Part shown: one piece after another, positions 48,280 to 59,440 of the stretch | How the letters are laid out: the number at the start of each line of letters is the position of its first letter | Position numbering within the stretch: position 1 is the first letter of the stretch | Source of the DNA: Amaranthus tricolor | Lineage: Eukaryota; Streptophyta; Magnoliopsida; Caryophyllales; Amaranthaceae | Length of the DNA: 64,000 nt | Assembly: GCF_026212465.1 (NCBI RefSeq) | Contig: NC_080053.1 | Span: forward strand, 12,175,640 to 12,239,639 | Reading direction: 5' to 3' | Program-made: the position numbers and the translations under genes | The notes under the pieces: generated by a model | The model's database searches: none | Told to the model about the DNA's origin: nothing | Seen by the model: the letters and a program-made list of their open reading frames with translations, nothing else

Positions 48280-48997
48280 ATGATGCAGGAGGTTGTGATT
48301 TTTCAGATTTTCCATGGCTTAATCACATCCCATTCATTATTCCTCCTTACTTATTTGACTGGATTGATGTGTTAGGTGATGGTAACTATGGATTCAGAGT
48401 TATTACCGTCACAGAGTTGGGAGGCGAGGAGGCATGGCCTCTTTTATGACGTGCTATGTGTATGGAAATGCAAATGAATAGAGCGCAATACCTAAGTTTG
48501 TATTTGTCCCAGGAATCGTTAGACGATGTTATATTCAGAATAGGGTCACATGCGATGGACCTGCTCCTTATATTCACTGGATGGACGCACCGATGGCATT
48601 ATACTCTGCATCTACATTTCTTAACATTGACATTGCTTATAATGTTTCAGCTAACGCTGACCCGATGTACAACTGTTTAGTTCTTCCGTTAAGGAAAGCA
48701 CCGGGCGTGCAAAGTGTGAATAAAGTTATACATATATGTTGGGTGAATGGAAATCATTTTGTTCAACTTTTAATGAACGACGATTCATCCCCACTCCCGC
48801 CCATCCATCAACGTTGGAGAGAAGCAGTTGACAATTTTACCAGACATATTGAAACACATTTCACTACTTGTAACAGACTCAAAATTCTTAATTTTAATCT
48901 TCCGATTAATTATTCTGAATTTTCAAATCAAATCTCTAATCCTTTGATTATTCATTTCAAACCATCTTTAATTCCTAAATCTTTTCCGATTTTGTAA
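48280..48997 (+). pseudogene. OTU-like cysteine protease domain downstream of the MULE transposase
   Basis: An acceptor-like TTGCAG ends at 48279 and the next frame reads PYLFDWIDVLGDGNYGFRV. The OTU family has GDGNCGFR here, with Cys as nucleophile; this copy has Tyr (codon TAT at 48387-48389). An in-frame TGA follows at 48447-48449, and a frameshift lies near 48560. The C-terminal block HICWVNGNHFVQLLM, with the His expected for the catalytic dyad, is open in 48581-48997. OTU enzymes remove ubiquitin. Fusions of OTU to MULE transposases are known in plants; what they do for the transposon is not settled. Here the protease is dead as read. Confidence 0.8.
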
Positions 48998-49339
48998 TTT
49001 CTTTCAAATATTAAACTTTAAAATAGTATTTTGTTTAAAATCTTTTTATAAGCACTAAAATATTATTTTATTATTTTATAGTATGAAAAATAAAATTTTA
49101 TTATTATATTCACGGTTTTGTAAAACGTTATTTTTTAACTTTCTTCCTTAAATTAACATTACTACTTAACCTTATAATTTTGATATAATTATTTTATACA
49201 TAAAAATGAGTCGTATTTTTATTATTAACATTAAGTATAGTTTAAGCAAAATTTTGAATAAAGTACATATTTTCATGATCAAATTTACCCATTATTTTAA
49301 AGTATATTCACTTGTACATATTATAACAAAATTTTGATG

Positions 49340-52190
49340 AACCAAAATCCTTTCTATGGTAACCCATGATGTTCATCAGTTACACAAGCTATCACAATTT
49401 CCTTACACAAGCAAACCTTCTTCTACACTCCAAACTCTTACACATTCACTTACACACTCCAACTCTTACACATTCACTTACACACTCTAAATCACTTACA
49501 CAAGTTAACCTTCTTCTATACTCCTAACACTATTTTTCATACAATCTAATGAACTACAAAGTTGCCCAAACCCATTATAAATACCCTCCTTAGCCATGAG
49601 ATCACTTACACCACCATCATCAAATCTTTCTAACATTCTTTCTTATATTTTCACTTCATTAAAATCTTACTACATTAATACCTTTATTAATTGAAGAAAT
49701 TAAAGAACATGAAGCTTAGAACACTCTTTACTTAGCTTAAATCATCATCATTATTTTGGGAGTTGGGATTAATTATCTTTGGAGCATTATTATCTATCTT
49801 GGAAGATCTTATTTCTTATTATTTTTCTAATTAGTACTTAGTACTAATCCTTGGTGTTAGTATGGTATAACTTCTTACCCTACTCTTTTTATGAAATTTT
49901 ACATTATATTTACTTTATAATATGCAAAGTATGAAATATGTTGATATATTTTAGTGGAAATTAGTTTAATGAAATTATGATCAAGATTATATTAAGTATG
50001 TGTATGCTAAAAGTATTTTTAGTATGTTAATCTAATAATCTTTGAACAAGTTTAGAAAGTTGAGTGCAAAATTATATTCTAGTGATATTAAGCATGATTT
50101 ATGTTATAAACTAGTGCTAGTATATTTATGAGTTATGTGTTACATTAGAAATGTTATTATATTTAAGAATTTATTTTATGTTAGAATTTTGTATTAATAT
50201 GTTATGTTAGCCTTCAAACTAGTTTATAAGGTAGTAAGTTATTTTATGAACGTATTTTACTAAGTATGATTATATTAAGAATATTGTATATTATACTTTA
50301 TTCTGAGATTTAAGTTTATCCTTAAAGTTATAGTAAATTTCTAAGTTATTGTGTTAAGTTTTTTATTTTTATTTTTTAGTGGTTATGTTAATTATTTAAA
50401 TCTTGAATTTACTATAATAAATTAAATGAAGTTGTTTTATTAGTGAAAAAAGGCTCCGAAATACTTATAGGCATTCGACCATTATCATATTAAAAAGAAA
50501 AAGAGTTTGATTTATTTTTTTTATATTATTATAAGCTATTTGGTGATAATATTAAAATAAAATCTTAAAAGTTATTTTTGAGAAAGCTTTATAAGTTATT
50601 AAATATTGAAGTGTTTTTCTTGAATATATGAGATTTCATAATTAAAAAAAATAATAATAATAACTTTTGTGACATTTAATTATTTAGTACAAAATAATAT
50701 TTTATCTGCTAACTATTTGACCAAAATTTATATAAAAAGACGTAAAAGTATTTTTAGTAAACTTGTTCTTAAACTATGTGTGAAATATTGATTTTTGTGA
50801 AATTATAAGTTTTATTTCTTTTATAACTAGAATGTTGATTTTTGCGAATCTAATAAGTTTACTTGTTTTTTCAAACTTGAAATAATTATTTTTGGTAAAC
50901 TTGTTGAATTTTGAAAACTTATCCAAAGGTTGCAGTTTAACTTGAATTTTAATTAGAATGTTTGATTTTGTGAGGAGAATAAAGTTTTATTTATTTTAAA
51001 GTTGGAAATTTTGATTTTGGGGACTTATTTCAAGAGAAATAGATTTTTGTAGCTACTTGTGGAAAATACTAATTTGGAGACTATTAATAAAATATTAAGT
51101 TATTAGTGTGAATTTAGTGACCTATTAAAATAAAGTTATAAATAAAATTTAATGTGTAAAAATTAAGTAATGAACATATAAAGACGTAAAGGTGAATTAA
51201 ACGTAACGATTAAGAATTATATTAAATAAATGAAGTTACCACTTAGGTTGGTCAAATTCAAATTCAAAGTCAACTTGGAGTAATAAAAATGTGATATACT
51301 TGTGTGAAGTGTATTGATTGAATGACCCTGATAGTAAGGTAATGTCGAACCATGGACCGGCATGTAAAATCCCGGCGTCCGTGTTGGCCGGCACGTAAAA
51401 TGCGGTGTAAGACAGGGGGTTCGCTACCTATCCTGTAGAGCTCGAGCATAAATATCGTATTGGAGGGGTGACGACTCCCACCATAGTTAGGGTTTAGGAC
51501 TACGGTTCTCACCTAACCAGACCCTTACATATATCAGGTGTCATATTGATGTGCTTGTTGATCACTGATAAACTTGATTAGTGTTGATGCTATGATGCAT
51601 GGTACAGTTATGAGTATTAACCAAATGAACTTTTTCAAGTGTTAAGATTACCGAATTGTATAAGTGGCAATGACGTACTTCTGTAAGGATCGAGAATGGT
51701 ATCTTAATGACTTAAAAGTATGTAACAGAAAAAGAACATGGTAAAAATATACGGTGGTGTCAATTAAGTATAAGTTCGTACTTAAATTATTATTTCGTAA
51801 ATGTAGCGTATAATTTCCGTATTTTGAGCTGGATAGGAAGTTATGCTCGGCGTTAAGCGTTGACCGATTCAATCGGCTGTCATCCGTATCATGGATGGCA
51901 CCATTTTGCAGGATTTAGTTCAGGATCCGATCCAGGCCGCAGCAATTACTATTTATCGAGAACTTAGCTGCTTTTTGTATCTTTATTGATCACTTGATGA
52001 TGATGTATTTTTTTTTTCTTTTTGAGCAAACAATATTTCTTATCAGAGGTAATATTTTACTTTTGTTTTAAACAATTTTAGTTTTATGATTTAAAGTTCT
52101 TAACAATTCGGCATTTTGAGACTTCCGCAATATTTTTTTGTATTAAACATTATTATTAAATGTTAATTATGTATCGAGATTGCCTCTCTT
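49340..52190 (+). repeat. LTR-like AT-rich sequence, probable solo LTR of a large Gypsy element
   Basis: No coding domain. A TATA-like TATAAATA at 49576-49583 is followed by a leader-like stretch. 51340-51500 holds a GC-richer block (GGACCGGCATGTAAAATCCCGG, then GGCCGGCACGTAAAATGCGG) like the landmark in LTRs of large plant Gypsy elements. 49400-49530 has a short tandem repeat (CTCTTACACATTCACTTACACA). The likely right end TGTTACA is near 52191. The left end and TSD were not found, so limits are approximate. Confidence 0.4.
49576..49583 (+). promoter_or_regulatory. TATA-like box in LTR-like sequence
   Basis: TATAAATA followed by a C-rich ACCCTCC and a CA-rich leader. Motif only. Confidence 0.3.
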
Positions 52191-52538
52191 GTTACACTAC
52201 TAGGATTATTCTGTGGAATAATCTACGCGGGCCACGACCACCACCACGTAATAACACCGTTGACTATGATGTAAATTTATATAGTCCATAGTCTTACGTG
52301 TTGTATAAATCATTATTCAATTGTATTATAGAAATTATACACGAGGTTCAATTTGTAGATAGTCCATAGTTATACTACTGTGTATAGTGGTTGCGTTAGA
52401 AAATGTAGATAACATTCATTGTGTATAGTCACAATGTAAATTAATAAAAGCATTGACGTGAACATGAATTAAATATGATGTAATTAGCGTTGATGATAAA
52501 TAAATAAAATCATTAATGTAAAATAGTTTAAGTACAGA

Positions 52539-52769
52539 CTATGAAGGGCCATGCCCCTTAAATGCTTGCCAGTCGACTGGGCGAAAGTCAGAAGCTTCGT
52601 ATTCAACATCATCAACATCATTATCATCGTCACTGGAAACCCCCCAACTACTCTGAATGCTACTAGCTTGGTCCTCAACAAGGGTTCGCACTAGGTCCAG
52701 CGCACTCGACCTTTGGGCAATACTGTGTCTGGCAGCCTCTTCCTGCCTAGCCCTCCTAGCAGAACTCAT
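52539..52769 (-). CDS. Small hypothetical protein, 76 aa, opposing the transposase gene
   Basis: Not recognised. It starts MSSARRARQEEAARHS (basic), has an acidic middle SSDDDNDVDDVEYEASD and ends VDWQAFKGHGPS. The frame is clean from ATG to TAG and its codon use looks coding, unlike the AT-rich surroundings. It points towards the transposase-OTU gene, and upstream of it on the minus strand lie (ATT)n repeats and palindromes like those before the transposase gene. It may be a first exon or a whole small protein of a MULE. No homologue is known to me. Confidence 0.35.
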   Translation of the reverse strand: MSSARRARQEEAARHSIAQRSSALDLVRTLVEDQASSIQSSWGVSSDDDNDVDDVEYEASDFRPVDWQAFKGHGPS

Positions 52770-52979
52770 TATCCCCTCTCATGCGGGTCCCCTCTGAGTA
52801 AGGTAGGCCTAGAACTATTACCTCTCAACAAGTGTCTAAAAAAACCCTTTCCTTTTCCTTAATTACCGGCCATTTACTATAGTTTTTAATCATTTAAGTA
52901 AATATTAATAATAAATGAACATAATCAAACGTTACGTTAAATTAACCACATGAAAAAAAAGATTAATTAGAACAACAAA

Positions 52980-53352
52980 ATTTAAATAATTATTACCAAC
53001 ACATACAATGTTACAACATATTTACTATTACGATTATTAATAATATTATTGTAGTTAATTTTCTAAATTCACAATAATCATAATACTAATAACAATATTA
53101 ACAAAAAACAAAACATTAATAATAATCATAACAATAATAACACAAACAATAATAATAATCATAACAATAATAACAAAATCAATAATTAATAATAACAGTA
53201 ATATTAACAAAGTTATTAATAATAATAATTATTATAACAAACATATTTAAAATATGAAATTAATAATCAAAACAAAAAAAAATTTTATAACAAAAATAAT
53301 AACAATCACAACAATAATAACAATAACAATAAAATTAATAATAATAACAGTA

Positions 53353-53387
<35 letters not shown>

Positions 53388-53445
53388 TAATAATATAATT
53401 AAAAAAAATAATTATTATTCTAAAACAAACTAAAAAAAAATATGA
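52980..53445. repeat. (AAT)n-rich tract, copy 1
   Basis: Long AAT/AAC-rich sequence. 53200-53445 is repeated in the same orientation at 55300-55570, including AATAATTATTATAACAAACA and AATAACAATCAC. Confidence 0.85.
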
Positions 53446-53517
53446 ATCGCACAGATCTGGGCGATTGGACCCTAGTTCAATCGCGGTTTTTTTGGCGATT
53501 GAACCGGGGTCCAATCG
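53444..53517. repeat. Double palindrome at the edge of the AAT tract
   Basis: GAATCGCACAGATCTGGGCGATT (53444-53466) is a near-perfect hairpin. Next to it TTGGACCCTAGTTCAATCGC pairs with GCGATTGAACCGGGGTCCAA (to 53514). Related palindromes are at 55180-55202 and 55570-55588. They resemble the subterminal hairpins of the MULEs nearby. Confidence 0.75.
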
Positions 53518-55127
53518 TGTAACACCCTCAGAATAGGTCGGACTTTTGAAAATACCTTTAATGAAAAACATGAGCCAAAACCTACTCATGGGAGTGTTAC
53601 CGCCACATCTATTTCTAATAAAATAAATGTAAGGCTTAACAACTAAGAAATAACTTAATAATTTTAAATACACCCAAAGGGTCTTACAACATAAAAAAAG
53701 ACTGAAACGCAATCTATGTCCACATAAAATTTAAACAACTTAAGGTAAAATTTAAACTGAAATACGACTCTAACAAAAGCTATGTTTCTAGGTGATCCTC
53801 ACTCCATGATTCCCACGCAATCAATAACCTGTTACATAAGAATGCAAGAAAAACAAGGGAAAAACTCCCAAAATCAGGAAATTGAGTAATTCCAACTCCA
53901 TCCCGTAAAACGATTAAGTTTGAAAATGATTTAAAAAATAAAATATAATCAAATTGAAAATAATTTTAGAAAAAAATAATATATAGCTGAGTTTAAAAGA
54001 AAAAAAATTTATTAACTTGATATTTAATAATGACAAATACATAATTAATTTTTAATTTGAGGGAACGAGAACGCCAGTAAGCCGAGGCTTTACCCCTATA
54101 CCTACTTCATCAAGAGGTCGTCACCCCAAATAATTCAAGGCCAGCAGAGTAGTCTTAGGGAATCCTAGTGTGCACACCCCTTCTACTTGGATCACAACAA
54201 ATTGAAGGAAGACCAAACATCGTATCAAGTATCAGAAATAATAATACCTGTCGGCAACTATACTAACCAAACAAGGCAACCTGTTCATCACCCTTATACT
54301 TGGATCACAACAAATATAAGAGCTTCATTTCCCTCAAGTTACACTTTACGTGATTTAATAGATTTTTATAATTTGTCGCGAGCACACAAACATATAATCA
54401 AACATACATTATTTATTTTATTTTAGGATCATAAATTTCTCCAGCAAAAATATATCTGAAGAATATTCAATTGCAATATTAATATCATAATATATTTCTC
54501 CCAAATTCAATCGCATTTAAAAACATCATTAAAATAATAATACAACTTTCATCAAAATAATAATATTATAAGTATTTTTTTTTCAAATTAAACCGAATCT
54601 AATTTCGTATACAAAAATAATGGTATAAATTTTATCAAAATAATAATTATAAATTGAAAGTTTGACAAAAATAATAGTAAATATAATTTGAGAATATATA
54701 AAACATAATATCATACGAAATAATGTCATATCAAATCATGCACCCATTTAAACACATTAATTATCACTTAGCACATAATACTAACGGGATAGTCCTAATT
54801 AGATGGACATTGAGAATTACCTTGTCACGCGATCCTAGACAACGTACGCTCCTAATAATCTCTGCCTACGAATCCGCTATCTTTAATATCGAAATCTTGC
54901 GTTTTCTTGACTGAATTTTAAGCAATTAGAAGATGGAGGAAGTAGTTTGTAGGAGGAAAAGGAAGCTTGGGTAATAATGTGAATGAAATTAAGGTTAATT
55001 GGTTTAATTTATAATAGGTAAGTGAAGTTAGTTATAAGATTTAGAGGGAGAAGTGGGAAGTTATTGTTAATGGGGAGTTATGTTTTTTTTTTTAATTTTT
55101 ATTATTATTATTTTTTAATTTTCTGAA

Positions 55128-55159
<32 letters not shown>

Positions 55160-55179
55160 TAAAAAAAACGGTTGTTACA
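53518..55179 (-). mobile_element. Solo LTR-like element, copy B, 1662 bp, with TSD
   Basis: The termini TGTAACA/TGTTACA are perfect inverted repeats, and the 5-bp TSD AATCG is on both sides (53513-53517 and 55180-55184). No coding domains. It is the inverted relative of the interrupted copy at 5430-11012, which lets that one be reconstructed. Minus orientation is given to match copy A as plus. Confidence 0.85.
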
Positions 55180-55254
55180 AATCGCCCAGATCTGTGCGAT
55201 TCATAATTTTTTTTAATTATTTTAAATTAATTAAATTCAAAAAAAAAACAAAAA

Positions 55255-55444
55255 AACATCACCAACAACAATAATAAAATCAGTATTCAAAATTATATAA
55301 AAAATTTAATAATAATAATAATTATTATAACAAACAAAATTTAAATAATAAATTAATAATCAAGACAAAAATAAAAACTTTTAAATAAAAATAATAACAA
55401 TCACCACAATAATAACAATAATAATAATATTAATAATAATAACA

Positions 55445-55511
<67 letters not shown>

Positions 55512-55570
55512 TAATAATATAATTAAAAATAATTATTATTATTCAAAAATAAACGAAAAAAAATATTTTG
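55255..55570. repeat. (AAT)n-rich tract, copy 2
   Basis: Same orientation and order as copy 1: AATAATTATTATAACAAACA, AATAACAATCAC, a long pure (AAT)n, then AATTATTATT and a hairpin GAATCGCCCAGGGCGATTC (55570-55588). Confidence 0.85.
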
Positions 55571-56129
55571 AATCGCCCAGGGCGATTCACTCTTGTTTTT
55601 TTTTTAATTTAAATTAATTACATTCAAAAAAAAATTACCTCGATTAATTTTTTGCGGATTGAACTTAGTTTTTGCTCCAAAAATTTGCTTTTGTAAGTTT
55701 GTTCTAAGTGTAGTAAGAAAATTTTTAGTGCAGAGTGTGGTATATATAGAAAATTTCAAGTTCAGTGGCAAAATTGTAATTTTTTGAAAATCCAGGGGCA
55801 AATTCGTAATTTCCTCAAGAGTGGTGATAAAATGAAAAGGGTTGCGATATTTAAGGATTGGGTAGAATAAAAATGAATCTATTCCTAGAATATTGCAAAT
55901 TACACAATTAATTCCCACTTTGCTTCAAATGGGAAATTATTTCCCACATTACCGTCCACGTAGGATAGGTGCGAGAAAATTTATTTATTTATTTATTTAT
56001 TTTTTAATATAACCGCTACATGAAATTGCGGTTTTGTTTAAGAATGTGAACTAAACCGCTAGTTGAAATGGCGTTTTGTGGATTTTTTTTTTTTTTAAAA
56101 AAAAAAATTAGTAAACCGCCACTTGAAGT

Positions 56130-56849
56130 GGCAGTTTTGTAGCAGTACAAAATAGCAGCTTCGACATTTCTTCATTGCATTTCATTTTGCTCTTCTTCCT
56201 TCTTGCTGTCGGTATAACCCTAAAAAAAAAATTTCTTCACTCTCATTTACTCCAAATTTACAATTCCTCTCATTCAACTAAACTAATCAACTACATTCCC
56301 TTCTTCTCCTTGTGTACTAGTTCATTTTCATCCTCATTTAAGGTATAAATAAAACCCTAATATACAAATTATTTTTTTGTTCATTGTTGTTTTGAATTGA
56401 AGTTATAAAAACGTTAATTCTTTGTTACATTCTATTGTTTTCATGATTTAAGCTTACATTTTACACATTTGTAGTTGAATTTTAGGATTTGTTTTGTATG
56501 CATATAAAGTGTTTGATGAAATGCTTCAATGAAAGTTTATTACTTTGTAGGGTTAGTTTAATGGTTTTTGTATATATTCATGGTATTTTTAGCTTTTATA
56601 TTTGAAATGAACCTTATAATAAGTGTTCTAATACCTTAGTATCACAAATTTTTGTATTCAAATTTACACTTCCCGTTAGAGTGTATTGGTTGCAAATTGG
56701 TAAGAAATTGGTGGGCAAATCACATGAAAGATTATTATCCCATTGAAAACATGTTGAATTGGTTGCAAATTTGGATAATGCGAGGGAAGTCATGATATTT
56801 TTATGATTTTTATAACACTTATGGCGATGAAAAACACGTAACAGCGATC
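56130..56849 (+). other. Leader region of the PMD gene in the MULE
   Basis: Between TIR and PMD start. It contains AACCCTAA-type 5' UTR-like sequence at 56210-56360, followed by a GTATAAAT donor-like site near 56341, so a leader intron is possible. No coding sequence. Confidence 0.35.
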
Positions 56850-58998
56850 ATGGCGATGCCGGGCCCAGTTGATCCATCAGTGCTTACGCTTCAGGCGACA
56901 CACAGGAGCGTAGTTGCGTGGGAGGGCTCCACTGCCCAATTGGTTACTCGTTAGCACTACCAGGCGAGTACATTACAGTGGGAGGTGGATGACAGGGTAT
57001 TAGAGGTAGTCGAACTAGTTGGTTTCAGATACATTCATAGGTTGTTGGGTGAGGCTTAGAGCTCGATCGAGCTCTTATCACTGCATTGGTGGAGAGGTGG
57101 AGGCCGGAGACTCATACCTTCCACCTCACAGTTGGCGAGGCAACGATCACGTTGCAAGATATGGCAGATGATGTGGAGAGGTGGAGGCCGGAGACTCATA
57201 CCTTCCAGCATTAGTTCATGAGCTACTAGAGGTTTGGCCTGAAAACCCCCAAGACCGCACACAGCCGAAGATCATCGTTGGATCGTCATTGAAGCTGACT
57301 TGGCTCCGAGAGCATTTTAGCGCGTTGGAGGATGACGCAGATGATGTGACGGTTGATAGACATGCGCGAGCTTACATCTTGTACCTGTTTGGATGCATCT
57401 TGTTTCCAGACAAGAGCGGCGACTCGGTACTGTTGATCTATCTCCCTCTACTGGGAGACTTGGAGCGCATAGATGAGTACAGTTGGGGAAGTGCTACCCT
57501 AGCGTATCTATATCGTAACTTATGTCGAGCATCTCGTAAGGGTGCCAAGGACATTGGTGGCTGCTTGATGTTGTTACAGATATGGTCATGGGAGCACATT
57601 CATATAGGGAGGCCCATTATTCGGATGATTCGACTCGACGGGCAGCATGATCAGGAAGACGACGCGGATGATTTTGAACCGGTGTTAGGTTCACAGCATC
57701 GGCGCGGGATGGATCCTTTAGCAGTAAGGTAGCAACACTCAACTCACTAATCATATTCATAATTGCACTTTTTTATGATACATCAAAATGTTAAACAATG
57801 TTCATTTGTTTGCAGCTGGCTTCGCGTATATCTTTCGAGATCCCACTCCCCACATACTCTCGTCTACTATAGAGACGCACTTGATCGACAACGGGACGAG
57901 CAGGTTATTAACATTTACTATTTGTATTAGTTATTAATAAATTGTATATATTACTGAGCATATTGATTTCTATTACAGATGACATGGCAGCCTTACACAG
58001 CGGCTAAGATGGACGCTCTACCGCACATATGTACATCGGGCCACGAGATTTGGAGATTGCGTTGTCCACTTATTTCCTTTGACATTGTCGAGCTACATCT
58101 TCCAGATTGTGTCATGCGTCAATTTAGTTTGGAGCAGGTTATTCCGCATGCCTGTGACACCCAACCTCAACTACATGCGATCGATCGAAGGACTGGGGAC
58201 AAGAACTACGTCCTACGACATAGATCGCACGTAGATGCGTGGAATGACCGAGCATCTCTTTTGGTTCAAGGAGATAACTTCACAGGTTATAGCACTGGCA
58301 TGTACATGAGTTGGTACAGGTGTATGTCCATATTACGCCTAACGAACACCGCATTTACGCAGCCAGGATCACATTACCATCCGACATCTACGTTACTGGT
58401 ACGTCTTCTTTCAACACTCATAACATATAGTAATACTTTAATGTCAGTCTTTTAACAACATAATGATAACATACAGGCTGAGCGTATCCGATCGGTGCTC
58501 ATACAGTGCAATGACACGATTCAAGGGGCCACTACATCGCCAGTTGATGTGGGGTATCGGGTATGTTCTCAGACCCTTGGCTCCATCAGCGCGTCATTGA
58601 CCGATGCATTGAGTCAAGCGGGGTATGAGTACCTCATACCGACTCCACCCATCATTGTCGTGGTAGATGACACATTCCACACTCCTTCTCCAAGGAGTTC
58701 AGCCCATAGAGGTAGCTCTTTTGGAGGATCCAGTTCTCGGTCCACACGAGGTCGCCAGCGTTCATCTACTCGAGGTCGGTCTTCCAGATCGCCATTGTCA
58801 TCCGGTACTATGTCGCCATTCGTTCCTCCAACTTCCATCACCACTCCTCCTCCACATCCATCGCCTCCGCAAAGGATCATCACGTATCAACATGCTAGTC
58901 AACGACGAGCTCCTGCTCTTAATGTCATTGCGGATGTTGACGAGTTCACACCATCATCATCCACCGGTGCGCAAAGCAAAAGGGGTCGGGGGTTGTAG
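56850..58998 (+). pseudogene. Plant mobile domain (PMD, MAIN-like) protein gene, broken
   Basis: Exons as read: 56850-57728, 57816-57903, 57979-58398, 58477-58998, with GT-AG introns. The start PGPVDPSVLTLQA, then [61 protein letters not shown], then HTLVYYRDALDRQ, TWQPYTAAKMDALP, EIWRLRCPLISFDIVE and QFSLEQVIP are the conserved run of the PMD family (also annotated as MAIN-like or PP7 long-form homologues). The tail is Ser/Arg/Pro-rich and ends KRGRGL. Exon 1 has stops near 56953 and 57057, a frameshift near 57070, and a 35-bp duplication (57089-57123 repeated at 57173-57207) in place of the segment after TLQD. Exons 2-4 are intact. Host MAIN/MAIL proteins act in transposon silencing and genome stability; PMDs in transposons are known. 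Confidence 0.85.
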
Positions 58999-59440
58999 TT
59001 TAACAAACTTTGTATATTCTTATATGACTTGAACTTCTTGTATGACTTTCCATAATTGTAATATATCTTTGCATTATTTTCATAATTAATTTTTTCAAAT
59101 CAAGCCGGTTCGTAGTTGATTATTATGGAATAGATGGTATTGAACTAGTTTAATGCATGTTGCGTTCACTATTTTAAAATGAAAGAAAAAAAAATTTCAG
59201 GTCACAAGCAAACCGCCACATGAAGTGGCGGTTTACCAGGGACCAAACCGCCACTTGAGATGGCGGTTTGGTGCTTAAGGCAAACCGCCATCTCAAGGGG
59301 CAGTTTTGTCTGGAAAAAAAAAAACAAATTTCCACGTGGACGGTATTGTGGGAAATACTTTCCCACATAATGCAAAGTGAGAATTATTTTTTTTTTAGCC
59401 ATAATATGGGAAAAGATTCAATAAAAATAGAGGTAGAATA

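Larger units (their letters stand above)
45985..53512. mobile_element. Candidate MULE enclosing the transposase-OTU gene and an opposing small ORF
   Basis: The left edge reads TGCGATTAATATTTTTTTTT followed by (ATT)n. The right side at 52980-53466, read in reverse, has TGCGATTCATATTTTTTTTT followed by (ATT)n. This is the arrangement of a TIR pair. The pieces between fit: transposase plus OTU on the plus strand from the left, a small frame on the minus strand from the right, and an LTR-like insertion in the middle. The low-complexity sequence weakens the case and no TSD was found, so this grouping is an inference. Confidence 0.35.
55870..59431 (+). mobile_element. MULE carrying a PMD gene, 3.56 kb
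   Basis: Long TIRs: left about 55870-56137, right about 59205-59431. They share TTCCCACTTTGC / TTCTCACTTTGC, GTGGGAAA-type blocks, ACCGTCCACGT, and AAACCGCC...GGCGGTTT palindromes (right at 59210-59234, 59245-59269, 59282-59306; left near 56012, 56053, 56113). GGTAGAATA, 9 bp, is found on both sides (55861-55869, 59432-59440), the TSD length of Mutator elements. The only gene inside is a PMD gene; there is no transposase. The outermost 20 bp of the TIRs match poorly. Confidence 0.8.

Noticed and set aside
58614..58883. Minus-strand 89-codon frame
   Set aside because: It is antisense to the Ser/Pro-rich tail of the PMD gene, whose frame is supported by homology and splice sites.
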